NCBI GenBank assembly: GCA_035540975.1
Contig: DATLFN010000139.1
Location: 1 to 43,214 of the forward strand
Reading direction: 5' to 3'
DNA: 43,214 nt
From: Acidimicrobiales bacterium
GTDB lineage: Bacteria > Actinomycetota > Acidimicrobiia > Acidimicrobiales > GCA-2861595
Of this stretch, positions 25,895-32,810 are shown piece by piece. How positions within the stretch are numbered: position 1 is the stretch's first letter; each line of letters begins with the position of its first letter. A program made the translations under genes and the position numbers. The notes beneath the pieces were generated by a model. The model saw only the letters and a program-made list of their open reading frames with translations, was not told the DNA's origin and did no database searches.

Positions 25895-26401
25895 TCAGGG
25901 GATCGAGACGCCGATCCCGCCCCGCGTCGTGGCCCCGTACCGGGCCTTCTCGCGCTCGAGGTCGAGGGGGCGGATGGTGGACCGGGCGGTGGTGGCCTCG
26001 TCGTCCAGCAGGTCGGCGGGGACGAGCCACGACACCTCGAACTCGATGCCGTCGGGGTCGCGGGCGTAGATCGCCTTGGTCGACCCGTGGTCGCTGGCGC
26101 CCACCAGGGCGCGCCGCCCGGTCAGGACGGCGGCGACCCGCTCCAGCTCGTCGAGCGTGTCGACCTCCCAGGCCAGGTGGTACAGGCCGACCGTCCGCCG
26201 TCCCGCCTCGGACGGCCCGGCCGCCTCGCCCACCGAGAACAGGCCGAGGTCGTGGTCGTTGGTGGAGCCGCTCGCCTGGAGGAAGACCGCTCCGGGCGTG
26301 CTCATCACCCGCCGGAAGCCCAGGGCGTCCTCGTAGAATGCGGCCGAGCGCTCGGCGTCGCGCACGTAGAGCACGGCGTGGTTGAGTCGGGTGATGGCCA
26401 T
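25895..26401 (-). CDS. VOC-superfamily protein (catechol-2,3-dioxygenase-like)
   Basis: A 168-residue single VOC domain of the CatE/bleomycin-resistance group. The metal-ligand pattern is His in ITRLNHAVLYVRD, His in LYHLAWEVDT and Glu in PDGIEFEVSW. A one-domain size agrees with a non-heme enzyme or a small binding protein rather than a full two-domain ring-cleavage dioxygenase. AAGGAG lies 7 nt before ATG 26401. It is divergent from the MarR regulator with 73 bp between them, so the MarR protein may control both. Confidence 0.87.
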   Translation of the reverse strand: MAITRLNHAVLYVRDAERSAAFYEDALGFRRVMSTPGAVFLQASGSTNDHDLGLFSVGEAAGPSEAGRRTVGLYHLAWEVDTLDELERVAAVLTGRRALVGASDHGSTKAIYARDPDGIEFEVSWLVPADLLDDEATTARSTIRPLDLEREKARYGATTRGGIGVSIP

Positions 26402-26441
26402 GGGTGGCTCCTTAGGGCGCGGACCGACCGGTGCAACGTTA

Positions 26442-26469
26442 TTGAGGGTTCAAGCATTCCTGCTAGCAT
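26442..26469 (+). promoter_or_regulatory. promoter and MarR-type operator of the marR gene
   Basis: TTGAGG (26442-26447) and TAGCAT (26464-26469) are separated by 16 bp, a good -35/-10 pair, and the start ATG lies 5 nt further on, so the transcript is probably leaderless. The palindrome TTGAGGGTTCAA (26442-26453), TTGA-N4-TCAA, overlaps the -35 hexamer and fits autoregulation by MarR. It may also affect the divergent VOC gene. Confidence 0.6.
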
Positions 26470-26474
26470 GACCC

Positions 26475-26927
26475 ATGGCCGACCCCCGCTGGCTCAGCGA
26501 CGAGGAGCAGGGCGCGTGGCGGGCGTTCCTCGCCGCCACCAGGCTCGTGTTCCGCGAGCTGGACCGTGAGCTCCAGCGCGACGCCGGCATGCCCCATACC
26601 TACTACGTGGTCCTCGTCGCCCTCTCGGAGGCGCCCGGCCGGGCCATGCGCATGACCGAGCTGGCCGCCGTGTGCGACTCGTCGCCCAGCCGGCTGTCCC
26701 ACGCCGTGGCCAGGCTGGAGGAGGCGGGCTGGGTGCGGCGCACGCCGTCGCCCGACGATCGCCGGGGCGCCCTGGCCACCCTCACCGACCACGGGTTCCA
26801 CATGCTCGAAGCGGCCGCCCCGGGCCACGTGGAGAGCGTCCGCCGGCACGTGTTCGACCGCCTCAGCGCCGATCAGGTGGTCGAGCTGCGGGGCGTGTGC
26901 GAATCCATCCTGGGGGACCGGCGATGA
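26475..26927 (+). CDS. MarR-family transcriptional regulator
   Basis: A 150-residue MarR regulator with a typical winged helix (RMTELAAVCDSSPSRLSHAVARLEEAGWVRR, then SPDDRRGALATLTDHG as wing) flanked by dimerisation helices. MarR proteins usually repress genes beside them and release on binding phenolic or oxidised ligands. The stop overlaps the acyltransferase start as ATGA, so regulator and enzyme are translated together. No ribosome binding site; start assigned from the promoter (TAGCAT 5 nt upstream). Confidence 0.9.
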   Translation: MADPRWLSDEEQGAWRAFLAATRLVFRELDRELQRDAGMPHTYYVVLVALSEAPGRAMRMTELAAVCDSSPSRLSHAVARLEEAGWVRRTPSPDDRRGALATLTDHGFHMLEAAAPGHVESVRRHVFDRLSADQVVELRGVCESILGDRR

Positions 26928-28609
26928 GCGGCGACCGCCGCCCGGCTCCGGGCGAGAACCGCACCCTCCAGGCGTCGCTCTCCCGGCGGCCCCGCCGCCG
27001 GCGCGACCCACCCGTGGAGCACATCCTGGACGACCGGGCGACGCTGTTCCACGAGCTGGAGACGAGCAGGCGCTTCCACCGCGACCGGGTCCTCGGGCGC
27101 ATCTTCCACCCCGGCGCCGTGTCGTTCCGCGAGAACGTGCGGGGCAACAGCCTCCACATCACGATCGAGGACGACCGCGTCCTGGCCCACGTGGACCGGG
27201 TGTCGCCCCTCGACCTGCGGCCCGAGCGCCGGTCCCGCTATGCCCTGGGCCGGGTCGCCCTGCACAACCTCTCCGGCATGGCCACCGACCTGGCTCGCCT
27301 GGTGCGCGGCCGCCAGGGCGACCACCGCTGCGAGCTCGACTGCGAGTGGGTGCCGGCCGAGGAGACCGACGGCGGCGACGACGCCGACCGGGCCACCCGC
27401 CTGGGGATCCCGCTGCTCGAGCCGGAGGAGAGCCCCTGGAGCCTCCACGCCGAGGTCCGGGTGGCGGGGACCCTCGACGAGGGCCGGATGGGCGCCGCCC
27501 TGGCCGAGGCGGTGGGCGACGGCGACCCGCTCGCCACCGTGGACTGCCCCGACGGTGCCGCCCTCGAGGCGGCCCGGGAGGAGCTCCAGGCCGTCGCCGT
27601 CCCGCTGACCCGTGGCGCGCCCCTCCGGGCCGTCCTCGCCCATTCACCCGACGGCGACGTGCTCATGCTCAACCTCAACCACGCCGCCGCCGACGCCGCC
27701 GGCGCCCTCCAGGTGCTCGAGGCGGTGGCGGGGGCCTACGCCGGCCGGTCGGGCACTCCGGTGCTGGACTTCCTGGCCACCCGGGACCTGCCCATCCGCC
27801 CCACCGCCGCCCAGCCCAAGAGCCTCGCCCTGCGCTACCGCAGCGGCCTCGAACGGTTGCGCGACGCCCTGGCCAGGCCCGTGCTGCTGCACCGCGACGG
27901 GGCGGTGGACGAGCCGGGGCACGCCTACCACCACGTCCGCATCGACGCTCTCGACCCCGCCAGCCTGGCGACGCTGGGCGACCGCGACTTGGACAACGAC
28001 GTCCTCCTCGCCGCCCTGCACCTGGCCGTGGCCGCCTGGAACGCCGACCATGGCGAGGAGGACGGTCGCATCTCGGTGCTGGTCCCCGTCGACCTCCGTT
28101 CCCGGCCGTGGCCGCCCGAGGTCGTCGGCAACTTCTCGGTGACCGCCCGCATCTCCACCGACACCAGGGACCGGTCGAGCCCCACCGACGCGCTGCAGGC
28201 GGTGGTCGACCAGACGCACCGCAACATCCGGACCCGCACCGGGACGGCCCTCATCGACGCCCTGGACCGGCACTCGCTGCTCCCGCTGTGGGCGCGGCAG
28301 TCGGTGATCGTGCTGCAGCCTCTTACCGCCAACCACCTGCTGGACAGCGGCGTGCTCGCCTACGTCGGCCGCCTCGACGAACCGCCCTCCTTCGGCGCCG
28401 AGGCCGGCGACACCACCGAGGTGTGGATCTCCGTCCCGTCCCGGATGCCGCACGGCCTCTCGGTGGGCGGCGCCGTCGTCGCCGGTCGGCTGCACCTCAC
28501 GTTCCGCTACCCCCGCCGGCTGTTCGACCCCGAGGCCGCCCGGCGCTTCGCCCAGGCCTACGTCGCCCAGCTCCGCCTCGTCGCCACCGCCCCGCTGCCC
28601 CGCCACTGA
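26924..28609 (+). CDS. condensation-fold acyltransferase (WES/DGAT-PapA-like) with extra N-terminal domain
   Basis: A 561-residue protein. The C-terminal ~390 residues (from about 165, ESPWSLHAEVRVAGTLDEGRM) have the chloramphenicol-acetyltransferase/condensation fold. In place of the HHxxxDG active-site motif there is NHAAADA (near residue 248, LMLNLNHAAADAAG), which keeps the second catalytic His but changes the first His and the last Gly. A later DNDVLLAALHLAV and the VLVPVDLR and GNFSVT segments match the latch/bridge of WES/DGAT-like acyltransferases. Residues 1-140 form a separate His/Arg-rich domain not recognised. ATG 26924 overlaps the marR stop. Likely an O- or N-acyltransferase using acyl-CoA; substrate unknown. 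A paralogue lacking the N-terminal domain lies at 32811. Confidence 0.75.
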   Translation: MSGDRRPAPGENRTLQASLSRRPRRRRDPPVEHILDDRATLFHELETSRRFHRDRVLGRIFHPGAVSFRENVRGNSLHITIEDDRVLAHVDRVSPLDLRPERRSRYALGRVALHNLSGMATDLARLVRGRQGDHRCELDCEWVPAEETDGGDDADRATRLGIPLLEPEESPWSLHAEVRVAGTLDEGRMGAALAEAVGDGDPLATVDCPDGAALEAAREELQAVAVPLTRGAPLRAVLAHSPDGDVLMLNLNHAAADAAGALQVLEAVAGAYAGRSGTPVLDFLATRDLPIRPTAAQPKSLALRYRSGLERLRDALARPVLLHRDGAVDEPGHAYHHVRIDALDPASLATLGDRDLDNDVLLAALHLAVAAWNADHGEEDGRISVLVPVDLRSRPWPPEVVGNFSVTARISTDTRDRSSPTDALQAVVDQTHRNIRTRTGTALIDALDRHSLLPLWARQSVIVLQPLTANHLLDSGVLAYVGRLDEPPSFGAEAGDTTEVWISVPSRMPHGLSVGGAVVAGRLHLTFRYPRRLFDPEAARRFAQAYVAQLRLVATAPLPRH

Positions 28610-28610
28610 C

Positions 28611-28625
28611 GCGCCGGCCCGGCGC
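28611..28625. terminator. short GC palindrome at a convergent junction
   Basis: GCGCCGG, C, CCGGCGC (28611-28625) lies in the 24-bp gap between the acyltransferase and DsbA-like genes. The stem that could form is only about 5 bp, so a terminator role is weak. Confidence 0.3.
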
Positions 28626-28633
28626 CGGGACGA

Positions 28634-29266
28634 CTACTCGTCGAGCTGCGGGCGGCCCCGGGCCGACCGCTTCAGCTCGCTGAAGTACGGGTTGGCGCCC
28701 AGCGTGGTGACCGCGTCCCAGACCTCGAGGGCCTCGTGCCCCTTGGGTGCCTTGCTCAGCACGGGGCCGAAGAAGCTGGGACCGTCGGGCGGGGCGAAGC
28801 TGAGGACGGGCGTGCCGACGTCGCCGCCGCAGCGGTCGAGGGCCTCGTCGGTCTCGGAGCGGATCAAGTCGTCGTGCTCGGTAGAGCGGGCCGCCGCCGC
28901 CAGGACCGCCGGGTAGCCGAGGGCATCCAGCACCGCCTCGATGCCGTCCGGCTGGTCGAGCGACTCGGCGGCCCGGTCCACGTGGATGCGGCGACCGAAC
29001 GCCGTGTAGAGCGGCCCGACGGCGTCGCCGCCCAGCTCCCGGCGCACGGCGGCCGCCACCCGCAGCAGCGACAGCCCCCGGTCGTGGCGCCGCTCGTACC
29101 CGGCCGGGAAGTCGGCCTCGTAGTCCCGGTGGGCGTTCACGAACCGCAGGGCGATGAAGCGCCAGTCGACGGAGAGGGGCTTTTGGGCCTGGACGCCGAC
29201 CACCCACCGGGACGTGATCCACGCCCACGGGCAGCCGGGGTCCCAGAAGAACTCGAGGTCGGCCAC
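28634..29266 (-). CDS. DsbA/FrnE-family thioredoxin-fold protein (Rv2466c-like)
   Basis: A 210-residue DsbA-like thioredoxin-fold protein with the active-site segment FFWDPGCPWAWITSRW near the N-terminus and the helical insertion typical of 2-hydroxychromene isomerase/DsbA relatives. The CPWA motif has a single cysteine where the mycothiol-dependent reductase Rv2466c has CPWC, so disulfide exchange would need mycothiol. The cis-Pro loop (DVGTPVLSF) is intact. Actinobacterial members take part in oxidative-stress handling. It converges with the acyltransferase gene. ATG 29266 is not preceded by an obvious ribosome binding site. Confidence 0.85.
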   Translation of the reverse strand: MADLEFFWDPGCPWAWITSRWVVGVQAQKPLSVDWRFIALRFVNAHRDYEADFPAGYERRHDRGLSLLRVAAAVRRELGGDAVGPLYTAFGRRIHVDRAAESLDQPDGIEAVLDALGYPAVLAAAARSTEHDDLIRSETDEALDRCGGDVGTPVLSFAPPDGPSFFGPVLSKAPKGHEALEVWDAVTTLGANPYFSELKRSARGRPQLDE

Positions 29267-29390
29267 GCCCCCTTCCTACCCGGCACACGGCCGGTCACGC
29301 CGGCGGTGAAACGGGGGGTGGCAGCGGGCGAAATAGATGGGACAATAAATGGACGCTCCGGCGACCGGTCGGGCGACAAAGGGGGCCACC

Positions 29391-29666
29391 ATGTCCGACG
29401 CCATCGACGTCAGCGACGACCTCGCCGAGGAGGAGGGCGCCCGAGACGGCGACCGTCCGACCAGCTTCCTGCCGCCGCCGACGTTCCCGGCCGCCATGGT
29501 CGCCGACGGCGGGGGCGACCCGGGCGGCGGGGGCGACCCGGGCGGCGGCGGCATCCCCGCGCCCGCCCCGCTTCTCGCGGCGCCGGCCGCCGAGAAGCCG
29601 GCCAAGCCCGGCCTCCTGATCCGCCTCGGGCACCTCTTCTGCGGCCGGCCCAACGGCACGCCGTAG
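29391..29666 (+). CDS. small Pro/Gly-rich protein, unknown function
   Basis: A 91-residue protein: an acidic start (SDAIDVSDDLAEEEGARDGDRPTSFLPPPTF), two GGGDPGG repeats, an Ala/Pro linker and a C-terminal LLIRLGHLFCGRPNGTP with one Cys. No family is recognised; the low-complexity middle makes spurious translation possible, but AAAGGGGG is well placed 6 nt before ATG 29391. A lower-GC patch upstream (GACAATAAATGG at 29341-29352) may hold its promoter. It converges with the ATPase gene. Confidence 0.5.
   Translation: MSDAIDVSDDLAEEEGARDGDRPTSFLPPPTFPAAMVADGGGDPGGGGDPGGGGIPAPAPLLAAPAAEKPAKPGLLIRLGHLFCGRPNGTP
29511..29546 (+). repeat. two perfect 18-bp tandem repeats
   Basis: GGGGGCGACCCGGGCGGC occurs twice, at 29511-29528 and 29529-29546, encoding the GGDPGG pair of the small protein at 29391. 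Coding minisatellite-like expansion. Confidence 0.9.
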
Positions 29667-29698
29667 CCGCCCGCTCGTCGCGTCGCCGGCCCGCTCGT

Positions 29699-29728
29699 CC
29701 GGTGGCGGCGGAGGCGCGCCGCCACCGG
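29699..29728. terminator. perfect 12-bp hairpin between convergent genes
   Basis: CCGGTGGCGGCG (29699-29710) pairs with CGCCGCCACCGG (29717-29728) around GAGGCG. It lies between the small protein gene and the end of the four-gene minus-strand operon. Confidence 0.65.
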
Positions 29729-29775
29729 GCGCCGTCGAGGTGAGACCGGTCGGCGCCCGCGTGGTGCCGGCCGCG

Positions 29776-30510
29776 TCACGGCGGAGGCAGGAGCCACGCC
29801 ACCACCGCCCCGACCGCCGTGCGCACGTCCTCGGGCACCGGCTCGATGCCCCGCCCGGCGCGGTCGGCCTCGGCCAGCGGCGCCGAGAACGGCACCACCC
29901 CGGCGAGCGGCACGCCGAGCCGGGCGGCCGCCCGGCCGAAGGCATCGTCGTCGCCGTCGACGGCCCGGTTGCCCACCAGGGCGACCGGCGCCACCCCCGC
30001 CGCCGCCGCCCGCTCCACCGTGCGGGCGGCGGTCACCTGGGACTTGCGGCTGGGGTCGACGACCACCAGTAGGGCGTCGACAGCGGCCAGCGTGCCCTCG
30101 GCCCGCCGGACGTGGGCGAGGCCCGCCTCCAGGTCGAGGACCACCAGGTCGAACATCTCGTGCAGCGCCGCCGCCAGCAGGCTGCGGGCGGACGAATGGC
30201 CGGCGCACCCGCACGCCGGCTCGTCCTCGTCGGCCCGCAGGGCGTGCAGCAGCGTCACCCCGCCCGGTGCCGGCGAGCCGTAGCCGTGCAGGAGGCGTTC
30301 CACCGTGATGCCGCCACCCCCGCGGCCCCGGGCCAGGGCCCGCGGCACGGGCGGCCGCCCGTCGCCCGTCCCGAGGGTGAGCCCGAGGTTGGGGGGGTCG
30401 TCGGTGTCCACGGCCACCACCTTCCGGCCCGCTGCCGCGCACGCCAGGGCCACCAGGGCGGCCAGCGTGGTCTTGCCCGACCCCGTCTTCCCGGCGATCG
30501 CGACGTCGAT
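29776..30510 (-). CDS. MinD/ParA/CooC-like P-loop ATPase, apparent AUC start
   Basis: A 244-residue deviant-Walker ATPase. The P-loop is AGKTGSGKTTL (residues 6-16), with the signature lysine in front of GSGKTT. DTDDPPNLGLTLG follows, and switch II/Walker B is VVLDLEAGLAH. The P-loop lies upstream of the first canonical start codon (GTG 30453), so translation must begin before it. The only candidate with a ribosome binding site is ATC 30508-30510, with GGGAGGG 6-7 nt upstream and the usual DVAIAGK start; no ATG, GTG or TTG occurs in frame before a stop. AUC initiation or a base error is implied. It is last in the acyltransferase-hydrolase-PLD operon and may place or load a membrane partner. 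Confidence 0.75.
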   Translation of the reverse strand: MDVAIAGKTGSGKTTLAALVALACAAAGRKVVAVDTDDPPNLGLTLGTGDGRPPVPRALARGRGGGGITVERLLHGYGSPAPGGVTLLHALRADEDEPACGCAGHSSARSLLAAALHEMFDLVVLDLEAGLAHVRRAEGTLAAVDALLVVVDPSRKSQVTAARTVERAAAAGVAPVALVGNRAVDGDDDAFGRAAARLGVPLAGVVPFSAPLAEADRAGRGIEPVPEDVRTAVGAVVAWLLPPP

Positions 30511-30532
30511 GGCGGTCCCTCCCCGACGGCGG

Positions 30533-31807
30533 TCAGAACGACTGGCGGGCGAGCTCGCCGGCCGCTTCGAGGGCCCGCTTGCGCAACGGCCGCGACCGCC
30601 ACCCGTCGAGGTCGAGCTCGCGGGCCTCCTTGACGTCCTCTCGGAAGTGGTCGGCCAGCACCTCGGTCACCGTCCGGTCGTATACGGCGACGTTCAGCTC
30701 GGCGTCGAGGGCGAACGAGCGGTGGTCGAAGTTGCTGGACCCGAGGGTCGACCAGGATTCGTCGACGACCATGGTCTTGGCGTGCAGCATCGTCCGGTCG
30801 TACTCGAAGATCCGCACCCCCGCTTCCAGGAGCGGCCCGTAGGAGCGCTGGCCGGTCTTGCGGACGACCTCCTTGTCGACGGCCCGCCCGTTCACCAGGA
30901 TCCGCACGTCCACGCCCCGGTTCGACGCGTCGCACAGCGCCCGGAGGAAGCGCCGGCCGGCGGTGAAGTACGCGGTGGTCATCCACACCCGCTCGCGGGC
31001 CGCGGCCAGCGACAGCAGGAACAGCTGGGCGACCGCCGTGTCCCCGCCGAGCGGCGAGCTGCGGGTGACCTGGACCGGGCAGCCGCCCTCGAACGGCTCC
31101 AGCTCCGGGAAGCGCCGGCCGGCCCTCAGCTCGCGACTGGCGTCGGTCCAGCTCTCGAGGAACCCTCCCAGGACGTCCCGGACGACGGGCCCCTCGAAGC
31201 GGGCGTGGGTCTCCCGCCAGTGCTCGGGATCCTCGGCGTCGCCCGTCCAGACGTCGGCGATGCCCACGCCGCCGGCGAACCCGACCCGGCCGTCGACCAC
31301 CAGCAGGCGGCGGTGCATGCGGTTGTTGGCGTCGCCGATCGAGTGCCACCGCGGGGGCCGGAAGAACCGCACGTCGACGCCGGCGTCCTCCATCCGGCGC
31401 ACGGTGTCGCGGTCGAGCCTGGCCGACCCGTAGCCGTCGAGGACGACGCTCACCTCGACGCCCGAGCGGGCCCGTTCGACGAACGCCTCGGTGAAGCGCT
31501 CGGTGATCTCGCCCGGCCAGTAGATGTACGAGGAGAAGTCGACAGTGTGCTCGGCCGCCTCGATGGCCTCGAGCATGGAGGGGAACGTCTCGACGCCGTT
31601 GCGCAGGATGGTCACCCGGTTCCCCTCCCGGACCGGGGTCATGGTGAGGCTCTCCAGGACGCGGCCGAACTCGGGGCTCCCGGCCGGCGGCACGCCGCGG
31701 GCGGAGAAGCCGTCGGCCTGCTCCCTGGCGTACCGGGCGGCCGTCCAGCCGTAGGCGGCGGCGAGGCCGGCGGCGCCGGCGGCGGCGAGGCGCCGTCCGC
31801 CCGTCAT
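30533..31807 (-). CDS. phospholipase D-family phosphatidyltransferase (cardiolipin-synthase-like)
   Basis: A 424-residue protein with an N-terminal membrane helix (residues ~5-22) and two PLD motifs. The second is canonical (H342-A-K344, Asp349, with GSSNFDHRS after it). In the first (MHRRLLVVDG) the lysine is replaced by arginine: His165, Arg167, Asp172. Cardiolipin synthases use both motifs to join phosphatidyl groups; a K-to-R change is often poorly active, so this may be a modified or regulated enzyme. ATG 31807 overlaps the hydrolase stop (ATGA). Neighbours are acyltransferase, hydrolase and ParA-like ATPase genes. Confidence 0.85.
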   Translation of the reverse strand: MTGGRRLAAAGAAGLAAAYGWTAARYAREQADGFSARGVPPAGSPEFGRVLESLTMTPVREGNRVTILRNGVETFPSMLEAIEAAEHTVDFSSYIYWPGEITERFTEAFVERARSGVEVSVVLDGYGSARLDRDTVRRMEDAGVDVRFFRPPRWHSIGDANNRMHRRLLVVDGRVGFAGGVGIADVWTGDAEDPEHWRETHARFEGPVVRDVLGGFLESWTDASRELRAGRRFPELEPFEGGCPVQVTRSSPLGGDTAVAQLFLLSLAAARERVWMTTAYFTAGRRFLRALCDASNRGVDVRILVNGRAVDKEVVRKTGQRSYGPLLEAGVRIFEYDRTMLHAKTMVVDESWSTLGSSNFDHRSFALDAELNVAVYDRTVTEVLADHFREDVKEARELDLDGWRSRPLRKRALEAAGELARQSF

Positions 31808-32754
31808 ACTGCCACGGCTGGGGCGCCCGAAGCCACCACATGGCCCAGGGCTTCGTCCAGGGCGGAGGAGAACTCGTCGGGTTTCACCAGCCAGGCGTTG
31901 TGGCCCCCGTCGACCTCCACGACGTGGGCGCCCGGGATCGCCTCGGCCAGCCGGCGCTGTCGCTCGGCCCGGATCAGGCGGTCGTGCGCGGTCACGACGA
32001 CGGCGCTGGGCACGTCCACCTGGCGGGCGAAGTCGTGGGCGTCGAAGGCGCTGAGACCGCGGCCGGCGGCGGCGATGTCGCTGGGGTCGCCGCGGCGGAT
32101 CTCGGCCTTGACCCAGGACTTGTACCGCTCCAGGCCGGGCGACTGCTCGACCGCCATGCGCAGGTACCGGTCGGCCATGCCGCCCTCGGGGGTGCCCAGC
32201 CGGAACCCGTACTCGACGGCCGCCATCGAGCTCCAGATCACCCGCTCCCACAGGCTGTTGCGCCACTGGAGGGCGGTGGAGACCAGCACCATGCCGGCGA
32301 CCACGGGGCGGTGGTGACGCCACGCCAGCAGGGCCAGCGAGCCGCCCATCGAGTAGCCCACCAGCACGGCCGGACCGATCCCGACGTGTTCCAGCATGGC
32401 CGCCACGTCGTCGGCCATGGCCTCCAGGGTCAGGGGCTTGTCGCTGCGCAGCCCCCGCCCGTGCCCCCGCAGGTCGGGCGCGACCACCGGGCCGTGGCGG
32501 CCGGCCACCTCGAACCCTCCCGAGAACCAGTTGAGGTCGGCGCTCAACGTCCAGCCGTGGAGGAGGACGACGGGCGGCCCGTCGTCCTCGCCCTCCGTCA
32601 TGCGGACGAACATCTCCCCCCGCCCGGGCACGTGGAGGACGCGGCCGGGTGGCAGGGGCGGGGGGACGGGGTCCTCGTGTTCCTCGTCCTTCAGGCGCCG
32701 GGCGAAGCGGCGGGCCTTCGCCAGCTCGTGACGCAGCGACTCGACCGTGGCCAT
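31804..32754 (-). CDS. alpha/beta hydrolase
   Basis: A 316-residue alpha/beta-hydrolase. The oxyanion region is LHGWTLSAD, the nucleophile elbow is VGYSMGGSLAL (Ser about 144), the acid is in VVVTAHDRLI and the catalytic His in VEVDGGHNAWLVKP near residue 292. An N-terminal basic segment (RHELAKARRFARRLKDEEHED) precedes the domain. Lipase or esterase activity on acyl chains is plausible in the context of a condensation-fold acyltransferase immediately upstream and a PLD enzyme downstream. The start is ATG 32754 with GAAGG five nt upstream, 56 bp after the preceding gene. Confidence 0.86.
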   Translation of the reverse strand: MATVESLRHELAKARRFARRLKDEEHEDPVPPPLPPGRVLHVPGRGEMFVRMTEGEDDGPPVVLLHGWTLSADLNWFSGGFEVAGRHGPVVAPDLRGHGRGLRSDKPLTLEAMADDVAAMLEHVGIGPAVLVGYSMGGSLALLAWRHHRPVVAGMVLVSTALQWRNSLWERVIWSSMAAVEYGFRLGTPEGGMADRYLRMAVEQSPGLERYKSWVKAEIRRGDPSDIAAAGRGLSAFDAHDFARQVDVPSAVVVTAHDRLIRAERQRRLAEAIPGAHVVEVDGGHNAWLVKPDEFSSALDEALGHVVASGAPAVAV

Positions 32755-32810
32755 GGGGCCTTCGTTCCCGCCGGCCGCCCGCTCCACGCCTGCGCCGCCG
32801 AGGGGACGCC

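Noticed and set aside
29349-29390. Upstream start at 29349 for the small GGGDPGG protein
   Set aside because: The extra 14 residues have no ribosome binding site before them, whereas AAAGGGGG precedes ATG 29391.
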